From positions 12,358,501 through 12,422,500 of the forward strand of contig CM069877.1 in the NCBI GenBank assembly GCA_036172665.1: 64,000 nucleotides of DNA, given 5' to 3'. This stretch comes from Prosopocoilus inquinatus (taxonomy: Eukaryota; Arthropoda; Insecta; Coleoptera; Lucanidae). Positions within the stretch are counted from its first letter, which is position 1. Each line of letters opens with the position of its first letter. Positions 50,001-58,068 of the stretch are shown one piece after another. Both the position numbers and the translations under genes were made by a program. The notes beneath the pieces were generated by a model, which was not told the DNA's origin, made no database searches, and saw nothing but the letters and a program-made list of their open reading frames with translations.

Positions 50001-53000
50001 AGTGTTGTAATTTTGCAGGATGGTAGCTTGAGTCAATACGATCACAAAATGTTATATAATATGGTGTCCTACTGTCAACAGTTTTCGAAAAAAGTAATGT
50101 TCAATTTAAAAAATACGCTCATCAAAATTTATAACTAGAAGGAAAAAGAAACTTCCGAATTGAGAGTGACCACACGTGTCCTAGTAATCATACTTTCAAT
50201 GTCTTGTTAGTAACTGTCAAAGTCTCAAATGTCTATGAAAGTGTTTTTGAAGCAATTTATTTATTTATTCTTTTAATTTTGCTTCTAATATGGAGGAAAG
50301 TGCAAGGCATCAATTTTTCCCGGTTTGCACGGTTTTCGTATTACTTTTTAATAACTGTCACACTTATCAATGTAAAATGACATTAAAAGAGAATTAAATT
50401 TCGGAAGCACCCTGTAGAAATACTTTAGAAAGGGTGTTATTTAATGTTGACATAGTACAAATGTCAGATGTTTTCATAATTCTTATGTTTTTTTACAACT
50501 GTCAAACTTGTCAAGTGAAATTTTGACAAAAGAGAAAATGCTAAGGAGAGTTATTTTTTCCTTTTTTTATTCGGCAAATTTTGCAATAATATTTATTTAT
50601 TTATTTATTTTTAATTACCTGTCAAAGTTGTCAAAGTAGAATGCCAATAAAAGAGTTGACATTTGTGTATTGAAAAAAAAATCTTTCTGTAACAGATGTT
50701 TTTCAGAGACGGCTGTTATTTTCTGTTTAATTTCTGAAAAACATGCTTTTGTTCTGTTTTTTAAGATAACTGTCACACTTGTCAAAATGAAATGTCAATA
50801 AGGAAATCAATTTTATGAAGCATCTTGTAAAACAGTTTTTTTTTTATCTTTTTGCCGACATGAATACAAAAGTTTTTTTTTATGTTTTTTCCAATTTTTT
50901 AATATTACCTGTCAAACTTGTCAAAATGAAAGAAAAGCTTTCGGCATTCCTAAAGTTTTTATTTTATTTTTCATTTCGAGATGTGCCACTATGTCAATTG
51001 TTTTCTTGTTATGTATTTTTTTTAAACGAACTGTCAAATTTATAAAAAGCAATCATTTTTGACGTATTCCGTAAAAAGGATTTCTCTCTTTTCCAATCTG
51101 AAGGTGACCACAAGACAACCGTCACTTATATTTTTCATTGTTTTTTTTTTATCAACTGTCAATCTTGTCAGAATGACAGAGGAATACCTCAGTTTTTTTT
51201 ATCTAAAGGTGAGCACAATCACGGATAATTGGGTTGGGTTTCTTAGTTATTGAACTTTCAATAATCTTGTTAAATTAACTGTCAAACTTGTCAAAATGAA
51301 ATATTAACAAAAGAAGAGCTGCCGGGATTCCTAATATTTATTATTTTATTATTTTCTTTTTAATTTGGAGGTAAGCCACGAACGTTAACTGTTTTTTTTT
51401 AGTTATGTACGTTTTCAAGTTAACTGTCAAACTTATCAGGGTGAAATGTAGATAAAAGAGCTACCATTTTTGACGTATCCCCTAAAAAAGGGTTTTTCCC
51501 TTTTCCAATCTGAAGGTGAGCACAAGATATCGCTTATATTCTTCATCGTTATTTTTTTAACTGTCAAACTTGTCAAAGTGACAGAAGAAAAGTTCAGTTT
51601 TTTTTTTTAATCTGAGGTTGAGTACACTAATGGGTAATTGGGTTGGGTTTCTTAGTTACTGAACTTCTAATAATACCTTTAAAATAACTGTCACACTTGT
51701 CAAAAGTAAAAGTAAATACTGACGTTTAAATTTTTAATTTTTTTTTTGAGGTTGTTTTCTCAGCTTAAGGCGCGCCCTCAGGCGGCCAGGGGTTTGAAAT
51801 TATACTGTGCGTCGTGTGTTTTCTCAATTTCTTGGTTATTTATATTTTATTTATTATTTACCTGTCAAACTTGTCACGTTTAAACCAAACAATCGATTTT
51901 TTGAAACATCCTGTAAGGATTTTTTTCCTTTTGTAATCCGGAGATGAACACAAACATCACTTATATTTGTCATATCTTTTTTTATTAACTGTCAAACTTG
52001 TCAGAATGACAGAGCGAAAGTTCAATTTTTTGATCTGAAGATGAGCACAAACATGGTTTAGGTTGAGTTTCTCAATTACTGAACTTGTAATAATGTTTTT
52101 TAACTTAACTGTGAAACTTGTTAAAATTAAATGTTGAATACTGAATTATTTTAAAAGAATTTATTTCTGATTTGAAAAAAGTGAGTTGTTTTCTTAATTT
52201 CGTAGCTATATACAGTTTTTTTTTATTTACCTGTCAAACTTGTCAAGGTAAAATGTCAATAAAAGAGACATCATTTTTTCTTGTAGTATTCTGTAACCCT
52301 CTCTCATTTTTCCTTTATGTGCTGAAGGTGAGCACAGAACGAAAATATTAACATGATTAACTGTCAAACTTGTCAAAATGAAACATTGACAAATGAGAAG
52401 CCTTAGAATTTATTTTTATTTCCTTTTTTTGATTTGGGGTTGAACACGAATATTAATTGTTTTTTTTTTAATTAATTTGTTAGTTATGTAGGACTTTTTA
52501 ATAATCTGTCAAACTTGTCAAGGTGAAATGTAACTGTCAAACTTATCAAATTGACAGAAAAGGCTCTTATTCCCTTTTTCTTCCGCCCTCTCCCCCCACT
52601 CCCTGATTTAGGAGATAACTCAAAATAAATTGTTTCCCTCCAGTTACAGAACAGAGCACAAATATTAATTGTTTTTCTAAAATTATTTTATTAGTTATGT
52701 GCGACTTTTTAATAATCTGTCAAACTTGTCAAACGAAATGTTCACAAAAGATCGATCAATTTGTTTTTTTTTTAATCTGAAGGCGAGTACAAAACAAACA
52801 CTTACACTTTTCGTATGTGTATGCATATATCTTTTTAATTAATTGTCAAACTGTCAAAGTGGCAGAAGAAGAGGCCCTTATTTCTTTCTTCTTTTTCTCC
52901 TTTTGTTTCGGCGGAGAACCCAATTGTTCCAAATTGTTCCCCCCCTTCCCAATTATCACACTTTTTTCTTTTATGATGATTGTGATTATCGCCCTTGTCA

Positions 53001-56000
53001 AAGCAATCAAGTAACTGAAACAGCCTGTATATTTAAACATAATTACATCATATAACTTTTGCAATGCGTCAAAAAAGAAAAGAAAACAAAATGGAAAAGA
53101 ATGCGGCGTCCATTTAAAAAACAAAATCCTTCAATCTGACAGCATTGTCTTGAGCTTCCACCTGTCATTTCGGATAATAGATGGCGCGTTAAATTAATTA
53201 ATGAAAATGTTGAAAAAAACTTAAAGTATAAAAGTGATAAAGTCGAATTATTATTTAATTAGTTAGGATAATAGGTAACGCGTTAAATTAATTAATTAAT
53301 GAAAATGTGGAAAGACACTTAAAATTAAAAAGTGATAAAGTCGAATTATTATTTAATGAATTAAATAGTGATAAAGTCGATTAATTTTTCGACTTCATCA
53401 CTTTTATATTTTATGTACATTTTGCACATGCACCATCTGATATGGTAGAACTCCCATTCACACGAAAGAAGTCGCTTTAAGTGGAACACCCTGTATGTTA
53501 TGTATGCCTCGTCCGTCCCACATCATCATATCTCGAAAGTTACAGAATCAAGAAGTTTTTTGTTGGGAGATATAAAAGATTAAATAATTAAAAATAAAGT
53601 TGAGTCGGTTGTTTCTGTTCAATCGAAAATTAAAAGAAAGAAAATTTCTTTAATTAGTAAACAATGTATTTTGCCAGGACTGGGCCCAGTTGGTCGCTAG
53701 TCTTATGGAATCGGGTTGCACGTGGAGCGCGCAAGTTCAGGTGACTTTCCCCAGCCATCTTTTCTACCTTTTTTTATTTATTTATTTATTTTTTTAAATT
53801 ATACTTAAACATATTTCTATCTACGTGCGAGCAGGCTGAGTGTTCGGTTTATTATTTTTTATTATTATTCGGTTATTACATTACGTAGACTTTTGTTGTA
53901 AATAATGTTTCATTAAACAGCCCAACTTTATTATTATTCTTATTATTATTATTCTTGTTATACTGTTGCTATTATTTGGCATGTGCTTCGTTCGTTCGTT
54001 CGTTCGTTCGATTGACTGATTTATTAACTCTCTTATTACTCTTGGTTACGTTTTCTCTCTTTTAGAAGGCAAAACGTATTATGTAGATTGACACGTACAG
54101 TTTAGGCTCATTTTCATTATACTTAGCGTTGTCTTAAATGTTGCATGTGGTGTGTCTTCATCGCTGTTTGTTTGTTTGTTTGTTGCTTTTTTTCAGTTTG
54201 GAAACGTTTCAATAAAAAAAAGGAGATTCTGCAGTTATATACAGGGTGTTCATGGGAAGCCGCGACAATAGCTAACTTTATTTGTATTTTTATGAAGTAA
54301 TTTAAATTAGAAAAGTTTTAGGACCTTTCCTCTTCGGTTTTATGGTACTTTCAAAAAAACAAATGACAATCAGGTTTTCGAGATTTTCAGTTGTTTTCAA
54401 CTTTTTTAAATGGAACATTATGTTTTTTTTATTAGCGTATCGTGTTCAGGATGTCAAATTAAGTATTTCCGTAAAATATTCCCCTCATAAGTGTATTATT
54501 TTATAAATTATTTGGTAAATAATGATATTAGACATTTTAACATATCGCGCTTTCAATATTTGGACCCAAAGGTTTTTAGTTTGAACTAAATTTAAACAAA
54601 TTTTAAATCATGACAGTTCACAAAGGTCTGACAGTTTGAACACAATCCCTTTATTCTCTTGTTTCAACGCGCACCATATTTTATTCGTGAATAAAAAGAC
54701 TATCGTAACGATACACGTCTTCCCGCGAATATCAAGAGTGAATTATTTATGAAATATTCTGTTTTGAGAGATATTATTTCACAGACATACTTAATTTGAC
54801 ATCGTGAATGCGATGCCATGATAAAAAACGTAATGTTCCATTAAAAACCTGATAGTCATTTGTTTTTTCAAAGGTACCATAAATCGAGCAGGGAAGGTCC
54901 TGAAACTTCCCTAATTTAAGCTACTTCTTGAAACTTCAAATAAAAAAGTTAGCTATTGTAGCCATTTCCCGTGAACACCGAGATTTTGTTACTAAATCAT
55001 TTCTAAAATAGTAGGCTTTGGGAGATGATATTTTAGAGACATTATTAATTCGACATCCTGAACGCGATGCGATGATAAAAACCTAACATTCCATTTAAAA
55101 AAGTTGAAAACAATTGAAAATCTCGAAAATCGGATTGTCATTTGTTTTTTTGGAAGTACCATAAAATCGAAGAGGAAAGTTCCTAAAACTTTCCTAATTT
55201 AAGTTACTTCATAAAAATACAAATAAGAGAGTTAGCTATTGCAGCTTCCCATGAACACCCTGTATACAGGCTGTCCTACTTAAGACGGATTCTTTCCTTC
55301 CTCTCTAGTTATTAATTTTATGGAAAAATGTTTCAAATGAAACTTTCACAGGATCACGTGGGGCATATTGGGGCAAAATTATTTTGACGTATACAGAGTG
55401 TTCCGTTTGGCCCGGGGCTTAGGTCACTTCGTTATTTTAAATGGAACATCCTATATATTTTTACATTTTCGTATTCTGGATTGAATTTTAATGTGACCTT
55501 GTGTACCATACATAGGGTCTAATCTAAAGCGTTTTCGCGATATTCAACTTTAAAAAAAAAAATATCGCTGTTGCAGTACCTCAAACAAATGCAAATATCT
55601 TCCGAACAAATGACGTTAGGGACTCGCGTTTTTTTGCAAAAGTTTCGTCCTGAAACGCTTTTTCGATAACTATTTTTTTTTAATGGAATGCCATATAACT
55701 TTTATCATTATTAGATGCGCTATTTAATTCTCTTTTCAATGATATAGGGTTGTCGATATCTGACGTTAATAGTTTTTTCAGTATTAATTTTTTTTACGAT
55801 TTTTAAAAATACACGAAATATTGAGACCTTTATGCTAGTTGCTATGGTTACAGAGCAAACAAATTGTTTGTTTATCTTTCCCTAAGATTATTAAGTATCA
55901 CGCGGCATGCTATTTGTTCATGTTAATCTTTAAGAAGGTCTGCTTAAGAAAACATGACAGGTACGGATTTTACTCTTGCCACGGATATCCAAAATAAACC

Positions 56001-57486
56001 CTAAGAAGTAGCTTCTACTGCTGTGGATAGATACATGTGGAGACAACAGGACGTATTTCAGCAGCTGAAACATTTTTTAACGAATAAGTGGATTCGTGGA
56101 GGAGGACCAGTCAGTTGACCTGCTCAGTATCTTCATTTGACCGCATTTTAGGGTTTCATAAAACAGCGAATTCGTTTAAAAATGTTTCCAACTGCTGGAG
56201 CACGTCTTGCTGTGTCCACATGCATCTATCCACAGCAGTAGAAGTTTCTTCTTAGGGTTTATTAGCTTGGATAAGATCTATGGCAAGAGTAAAATCCGTA
56301 TCTGTCATGTTTTCTTACGCAAGAAACCTTCTTAAAGATTAATTTGAACATTTTGTATGTCGCATGATACTTAATAATCTTAGGGAAAGATAAACAAACA
56401 ATTCGTTTGCTCTGTAACCATAGCAACTAACATAAAGGTGTCAATGCTTCGTGTATTTTTAAAAATCGTAAAAGAAAATTAATACTGAAAAGCTAAAAAA
56501 AACGGTTCGGATTAGACCCTATGTATGGTACACAAGGTCACATTAAAATTCAATCCAGAACCTGAAAATGTAAAAATATATAGGGTGTTCCATTTAAAAT
56601 AACGAAGTGACCTAACGCCCGAGCTAAACGGAACACTCTGTATACGTCAAACTAATTTTAAAATATGCTCCATATGATCCTGTGAAAGTTTCGTTTGAAA
56701 CATTTTTTCGTAAAATTAATAACTGGAGAGGTATGAAAGAATCCGCCTTAAGTGAGACACCCTGTATACTGGGTGATGCAATAAATAAATGTGTTTGGGG
56801 GATGGGATATGTAAATCATCCAGTATAATCTCCTAATCTCTGAAAATGAAAGCCCCAAAGGGAGAGCAGGATTTTATTTTTATTTTTTTTTTATTTTTTT
56901 GATTAATTAAAATTAAATCTGGGGTTGGTTCGCTTTGCTTTACTTTTATTAAATTATAGAAGTGAGTGCAATTCGCTGGGTTGTTGCCTAATTTTTTTCT
57001 TGTAACACGAAAATCAGGTGGACACTCCGGTTAGTGGTGATGTTTCGTACATGGACCCGGGCCATTTAACGCAGACACATCCGCAGGCCATGCCGGAGGT
57101 TTCGGGGGCTGCATCCGAATTACTCGGTGATGGAGGCTATTACAGCACGTCACCTTCGCAGTTGGTGTATCCGACAGCACCGCCTAGTACACACACGACA
57201 CCAAATACTCCCACTGGTATACCTGATATTATATTCACAGGTAACTTTTTTGAGTTTAGAGAGAAAAAAAATTAATTAAAGTACGACTTGGTGATGGCTT
57301 GCTGCAGATTGCTCAATGGGTGAGTCAGCACTAGCGAAACAACTAGAAACAGACTTCTTAGACAACGATCTCTTAAGGGAGGGGCTCGAGCCTTTAGACT
57401 CGGAACAAATCGAACTGCTGCAGGACACCGGCTTCAACTTCATACCGAGCAACGTAGAGGACAGCTTTCGACTGGGCCATTCGTAA
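34839..57486 (+). CDS. CRTC: CREB-regulated transcription coactivator (CRTC/TORC), 5'-incomplete, 10 exons seen
   Basis: Joined coding exons: 34839-35033, 40796-40971, 41035-41191, 42812-42922, 43094-43141, 48358-48468, 48571-48744, 53678-53740, 57018-57240, 57308-57486 (about 478 codons plus stop; a 6-nt microexon at 48821-48826 is optional). CRTC proteins shuttle between cytoplasm and nucleus. When dephosphorylated (calcineurin) they bind the bZIP domain of CREB and recruit transcription machinery; SIK/AMPK-family kinases phosphorylate them and 14-3-3 retains them in the cytoplasm. Seen here: the [14 protein letters not shown] kinase motif, the [19 protein letters not shown] block, a Pro/Ser/Gln-rich middle, TGIPDIIFT and an acidic C-terminal tail ending [11 protein letters not shown]. 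All phases fit. The N-terminal CREB-binding domain is not recognisable in the window, so the gene starts upstream or in exons I could not detect. Family assignment is very secure. Confidence 0.95.
35633..35925. mobile_element. TIR element, copy A of the GATCAA/AATTATAATTAGAG family
   Basis: Left gggtgatcaaatgaattcat agttagaggagg, right agcctactctaactgtaaat ttcgttgatcac; diverged inverted ends. Shares gttatatttgaggttat with copy C. Confidence 0.65.
36050..38164. other. A-rich, low-complexity intron sequence
   Basis: Long stretches of aaaaatt, gaaaa and aaataaa words with occasional motifs shared with 16 kb (gacgatcgcaag, aaatgacgat). No exon, promoter or RNA recognised. Confidence 0.5.
38165..39320. 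repeat. GATCGA-rich minisatellite
   Basis: Interspersed repeats of aaacaaaagacgatcga, ctaagcagaggaagatcgaa atcgat, gtttttgaggattta and cgacgcgaatatttgacgaa. A higher-order unit of ~345 bp is visible (38475-38815 resembles 38815-39160). Both strands stay open in places (38425-38802 and 38878-39120 minus) because stops are rare in the unit, but the frames only repeat the unit. Confidence 0.88.
39384..39540. mobile_element. TIR element, copy B, short form
   Basis: 157 bp from gatcaatggaatttataatt agagcagg to cctcctctgattatgaattc cattgatt; the two ends are inverted over ~28 bp. Confidence 0.75.
39625..40152. mobile_element. TIR element, copy C, with nested structured repeat
   Basis: From gggtggtcaacggaatttat aattagaggagg to cctgctctaattataaattc cgttgatcgc, inverted ends of ~30 bp. 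Nested inside is an inverted pair of 21 bp, exact, at 39721-39741 and 39812-39832 (gtacaaagtttttttaaatct). Confidence 0.8.
39769..39811 (-). ncRNA. Stem-loop with hammerhead-like blocks
   Basis: Minus strand: CCGACGAA, a perfect 6-bp stem GCTATA-AATC-TATAGC, then GAAACGTTGAGTG. The flanks (39721-39741 and 39812-39832) are exactly complementary and would close the structure. A sister at 47842-47882 keeps the AATC loop and GAAACGTTGAGTG but has a different stem. Resembles a hammerhead core (CUGANGA, stem II, GAAA) with U4 changed to C and an extra A. Confidence 0.35.
40796..40971 (+). CDS. CRTC: CRTC exon B: linker to central domain
   Basis: 58 codons plus 2 nt (phase 2 end). The acceptor is tttctttttag|AACGCG and the donor is ATTAA|gtatgc. 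It encodes [20 protein letters not shown] and onwards to [15 protein letters not shown], the last part matching the family's RPKSCEVPGIN block, here with a small R-V-P insertion. A second good acceptor, ctgtattttcag|GGAATG, lies 51 nt in and keeps the frame, so an isoform 17 residues shorter is possible. The optional piece ends LYFQ and precedes G-M, by chance close to the TEV protease recognition sequence. Confidence 0.9.
41035..41191 (+). CDS. CRTC: CRTC exon C: conserved central SLPDLT domain
   Basis: One nt completing Asn, then 52 codons, ending in phase 0. The preceding intron is only 63 bp (40972-41034, gtatgc...ttctag). It encodes [18 protein letters not shown], then [20 protein letters not shown], then [16 protein letters not shown]. 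The [23 protein letters not shown]-like core is a hallmark of all CRTCs. The donor is TCT|gtaagta, close to consensus. Identification is unambiguous. Confidence 0.95.
41402..42800. repeat. Tandem duplication of a 706-bp unit in the CRTC intron
   Basis: The unit starting aacaccgccagtggtctt at 41402 restarts at 42108 and runs almost to exon D. Differences are scattered single bases (for example ttttaatttgcgaatag versus ttctaatttgcaaacag). It contains acaggaaactgta and tttggagaaa words shared with 17.1 kb. The short open frame 42430-42660 has no domain. Confidence 0.93.
42812..42922 (+). CDS. CRTC: CRTC exon D: Ser/Pro/Gln-rich segment
   Basis: 37 codons, phase 0 at both ends. The acceptor is aaaaattacag|AGTCCT, with an A-rich rather than pyrimidine-rich tract, and the donor is CAACAA|gtaagaa. 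It encodes [20 protein letters not shown] followed by [17 protein letters not shown]. Low-complexity Ser-Pro content is normal for this part of CRTC. The weak tract upstream is odd for an otherwise well-defined exon and may reflect repeat insertion: the preceding intron is largely a 706-bp tandem duplication. Confidence 0.88.
42923..43093 (+). other. CRTC: CRTC intron after exon D (171 bp)
   Basis: Begins gtaagaagcg and ends ttgttgcag; contains a TCTCTCTCT run near 42960. No repeat element. Confidence 0.8.
43094..43141 (+). CDS. CRTC: CRTC exon E: small 16-codon exon, probable
   Basis: 48 nt, phase 0 at both ends. The acceptor is good (ggttttgttgcag|AATCAT). It encodes [16 protein letters not shown]. 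The donor is AAG|gttggt, which departs from the GTRAGT consensus; another GT four nt downstream (gtactt) would give the wrong phase for the next exon. The clean acceptor and in-frame length support a real exon, and the weak donor suggests it may be skipped in some transcripts. Confidence 0.72.
45290..47640. repeat. Diverged ~450-bp array with poly-C runs
   Basis: Repeated words: atttgaggacaccccgtata ttttgat, attaaataaaaactcat, tttcatttttattttttcaa aaagaaa, ggtgaacatttgaaacaccc and tttggaaatcgaa. Runs of 8-14 C occur near 45854, 46335, 46490, 46667, 46962 and 47415, several followed by (CA)n. Start and end resemble TACAGGGTGTC ends. Confidence 0.82.
47842..47882 (-). ncRNA. Stem-loop sister of the 39.8-kb motif
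   Basis: Minus strand: CTACTGAT, stem AGTATC-AATC-GACACT (five of six pairs), then GAAACGTTGAGTG. The loop and 3' block are identical to the 39.8-kb copy while the stem sequence differs. Surrounded by TTAATAATAATAATAGCG on both sides, possibly a target duplication. Confidence 0.35.
48358..48468 (+). CDS. CRTC: CRTC exon [11 protein letters not shown] segment
   Basis: 37 codons, phase 0 at both ends. The acceptor is tttacattttag|ACGATA and the donor is CCACCC|gtaagc. It encodes [20 protein letters not shown] followed by [17 protein letters not shown]. The Gln/Pro/Met-rich content is consistent with the middle of CRTC. Its length (111 nt) equals that of exon D. Confidence 0.88.
48571..48744 (+). 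CDS. CRTC: CRTC exon G: SP-rich stretch and [10 protein letters not shown]
   Basis: 58 codons (56 if the second acceptor is used), phase 0 at both ends, after a 102-bp intron. There are tandem acceptors six nt apart, aattgaatag|TTCCAG|CAAATG, both in frame, so Phe-Gln may be included or not. The donor is GATG|gtaagt, a perfect consensus. It encodes [20 protein letters not shown], then [20 protein letters not shown], then [13 protein letters not shown]. The last ten residues resemble the LSHQLEQFNMM segment of vertebrate CRTCs. If the intron after it were retained, translation would stop after 11 further residues. Confidence 0.9.
48821..48826 (+). CDS. CRTC: Candidate 6-nt CRTC microexon (Gly-Val)
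   Basis: Six bases, GGAGTG, sit between a strong acceptor (ttttgtcttttgcgtacag) and a strong donor (gtgagtaag), 76 bp after exon G. In phase 0 they add Gly-Val and keep the frame into the next exon. If the donor is ignored, the frame reads on to TAG at 48851-48853, which would give a short alternative C terminus without the transactivation domain. Supported by splice signals only; no transcript evidence can be seen here. Confidence 0.45.
49280..50110. repeat. ~227-bp tandem array, 3.5 copies
   Basis: Unit: cttatatagggtgtccggga, gtcgtaatttcacagggcgg, tagcttgagtcaatacgatc, atgttatataatatggtgtc, caacggttttcgagaaaaaa, ttctccattcgaatcgaaag, ggttattgctgctgtaaacc. Agggtgtccgg-type starts are at about 49295, 49528, 49755 and 49983. 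Confidence 0.92.
50180..52870. repeat. ~130-bp interval array of CTGTCAAACTTGTCA motifs
   Basis: About 20 copies of aactgtcaaacttgtcaaaatga or close variants, for example near 50497, 50770, 50907, 51279, 51559, 51985, 52229, 52357, 52504, 52715 and 52842, all in the same orientation. They are separated by T-rich spacers with ctgaaggtgagcacaa. The 15-bp motif is better conserved than the spacers. Confidence 0.88.
53678..53740 (+). CDS. CRTC: CRTC exon H: probable cassette exon [13 protein letters not shown]
   Basis: 63 nt, 21 codons, phase 0 at both ends. The acceptor is acaatgtattttgccag|GACTGG and the donor is GTTCAG|gtgact. It encodes [20 protein letters not shown] followed by Q. The composition (two Trp, one Cys, helix-forming) differs from its Ser/Pro/Gln neighbours and I cannot match it to a remembered CRTC segment. 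Being in frame with both neighbours and flanked by good signals, it is best read as an optional exon. It lies 182 bp after a 4.3-kb TIR element, so an origin from intronic sequence is possible. Confidence 0.6.
53741..54239 (+). other. CRTC: CRTC intron, no element recognised
   Basis: ATT microsatellite near 53930-53960 and a (TTCG)n run near 53990. Nothing else. Confidence 0.5.
54240..55264. mobile_element. 1.0-kb foldback element, TACAGGGTGTTCATGGGAAGC ends
   Basis: Left tacagggtgttcatgggaag c and right gcttcccatgaacaccctgta are exact inverses of 21 bp. Arms pair for ~200 bp (gttagctattgcagc / gcgacaatagctaac; ttttcgagattttcagttgt / the inverse near 55105). Non-coding. Confidence 0.9.
55265..56766. 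mobile_element. 1.5-kb foldback element, nested structure
   Basis: Left tacaggctgtcctacttaag acgg, right ccgccttaagtgagacaccc tgta, inverted. An inner pair gagtgttccgtttggcccgg / cgagctaaacggaacactc and a second inner pair (ggtcacttcgttattttaaa against tttaaaataacgaagtgacc) form shells. The central part around 55960-56300 is also palindromic (cttctactgctgtggataga tacatg / catgcatctatccacagcag). It abuts the previous element at a shared TA. Confidence 0.88.
56767..57017 (+). other. CRTC: CRTC intron end before exon I
   Basis: T-rich sequence leading to the acceptor of exon I; nothing else. Confidence 0.5.
57018..57240 (+). CDS. CRTC: CRTC exon I: start of C-terminal region, GIPDIIFT motif
   Basis: 74 codons plus 1 nt. 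The acceptor is cacgaaaatcag|GTGGAC, with the main pyrimidine tract some 15 nt further up. The donor is ATTCACAG|gtaact. It encodes [20 protein letters not shown] and onwards through [20 protein letters not shown] to [11 protein letters not shown]. The final motif corresponds to the conserved GIPNIILT of CRTC family members, just before the transactivation domain. Confidence 0.93.
57308..57486 (+). CDS. CRTC: CRTC last exon: acidic transactivation domain and stop
   Basis: Two nt completing Asp, then 58 codons and TAA (57484-57486). The preceding intron is 67 bp, and the acceptor is ggcttgctgcag|ATTGCT. It encodes [20 protein letters not shown], then [20 protein letters not shown], then [19 protein letters not shown]. 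This acidic/hydrophobic tail matches the family's C-terminal activation domain, whose end in human CRTC1 is also an EDTFRMD-like sequence. This fixes the 3' end of the coding region. Confidence 0.96.
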
Positions 57487-57742
57487 CGAGTAAGGCAAAA
57501 AGCAAGCGAGCTTACACTTCACCTCCCCGATTTAAAACAGCCGACTGTTTCAGGAGTTCACTGCCTAAACGCTAAAGAATAACAAATTTAAAAAAAAAAA
57601 ACCAAATCTTAGCTAGAAGAAGCATTTCTAATCGTTCCGGACGTTCGAGAAAAAAAAACGCAGAGATTTCGCTGCTCCTTCGGTGTGATCGTTAGATTTT
57701 AGTGTGACTTCTCTAGTGTGGCCAACTTGAAAACACAAACAA

Positions 57743-57748
57743 AATAAA
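57743..57748 (+). terminator. CRTC: Proximal poly(A) signal AATAAA
   Basis: Canonical hexamer 257 nt after the stop codon, followed by a GAAA microsatellite rather than a clear GU-rich element. Confidence 0.4.
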
Positions 57749-58062
57749 AGAAAGAAAGAAAGAAAGAAAGGAAAGAAGAAGAAGTGACTGTTTTAAGTGT
57801 GCACGTGTGCCAATTAAAAACATGGTCATCACAAATAGAGTCGAGTCGGCTCGTAATTTTTTTTTTTTTTAATTTCGTTTTATTTTATTTTTATTTTTTT
57901 TTGTAATGAATGTATCTATCACATCACCTTTTTTGTTTTTTTTTTAAAAAAAAAAAAAAAGAAAAACTGATTAATCGATTGTGTTTTGTTATTTATCAAG
58001 TTTTATGTCCATATGCTGCATGAATACATTTAAAATATATTCTCGGGGATTTATATATTTAA

Positions 58063-58068
58063 AATAAA
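58063..58068 (+). terminator. CRTC: Distal poly(A) signal AATAAA
   Basis: Canonical hexamer about 577 nt after the stop, in an AT-rich context followed by a T-rich run that could serve as the downstream element. Best candidate for the main 3' end. Confidence 0.5.

Larger units (their letters stand above)
49156..53495. mobile_element. 4.3-kb TIR-bounded element filled with tandem arrays
   Basis: Left end tacagggtgtgtgttccact taagacgttttctttcgtg and right end cacgaaagaagtcgctttaa gtggaacaccctgta are inverted over ~35 bp with small indels. The interior is not coding; it contains a ~227-bp array (49280-50110) and an array of CTGTCAAACTTGTCA motifs (50180-52870). It could be one element whose interior expanded, or two ends of separate copies. 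Confidence 0.6.
48827..53677 (+). other. CRTC: CRTC intron region before exon H
   Basis: Apart from the 4.3-kb TIR element (49156-53495), the flanks 48854-49155 and 53496-53677 show nothing recognisable. No further exon-like ORF with splice sites was seen. Confidence 0.6.
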
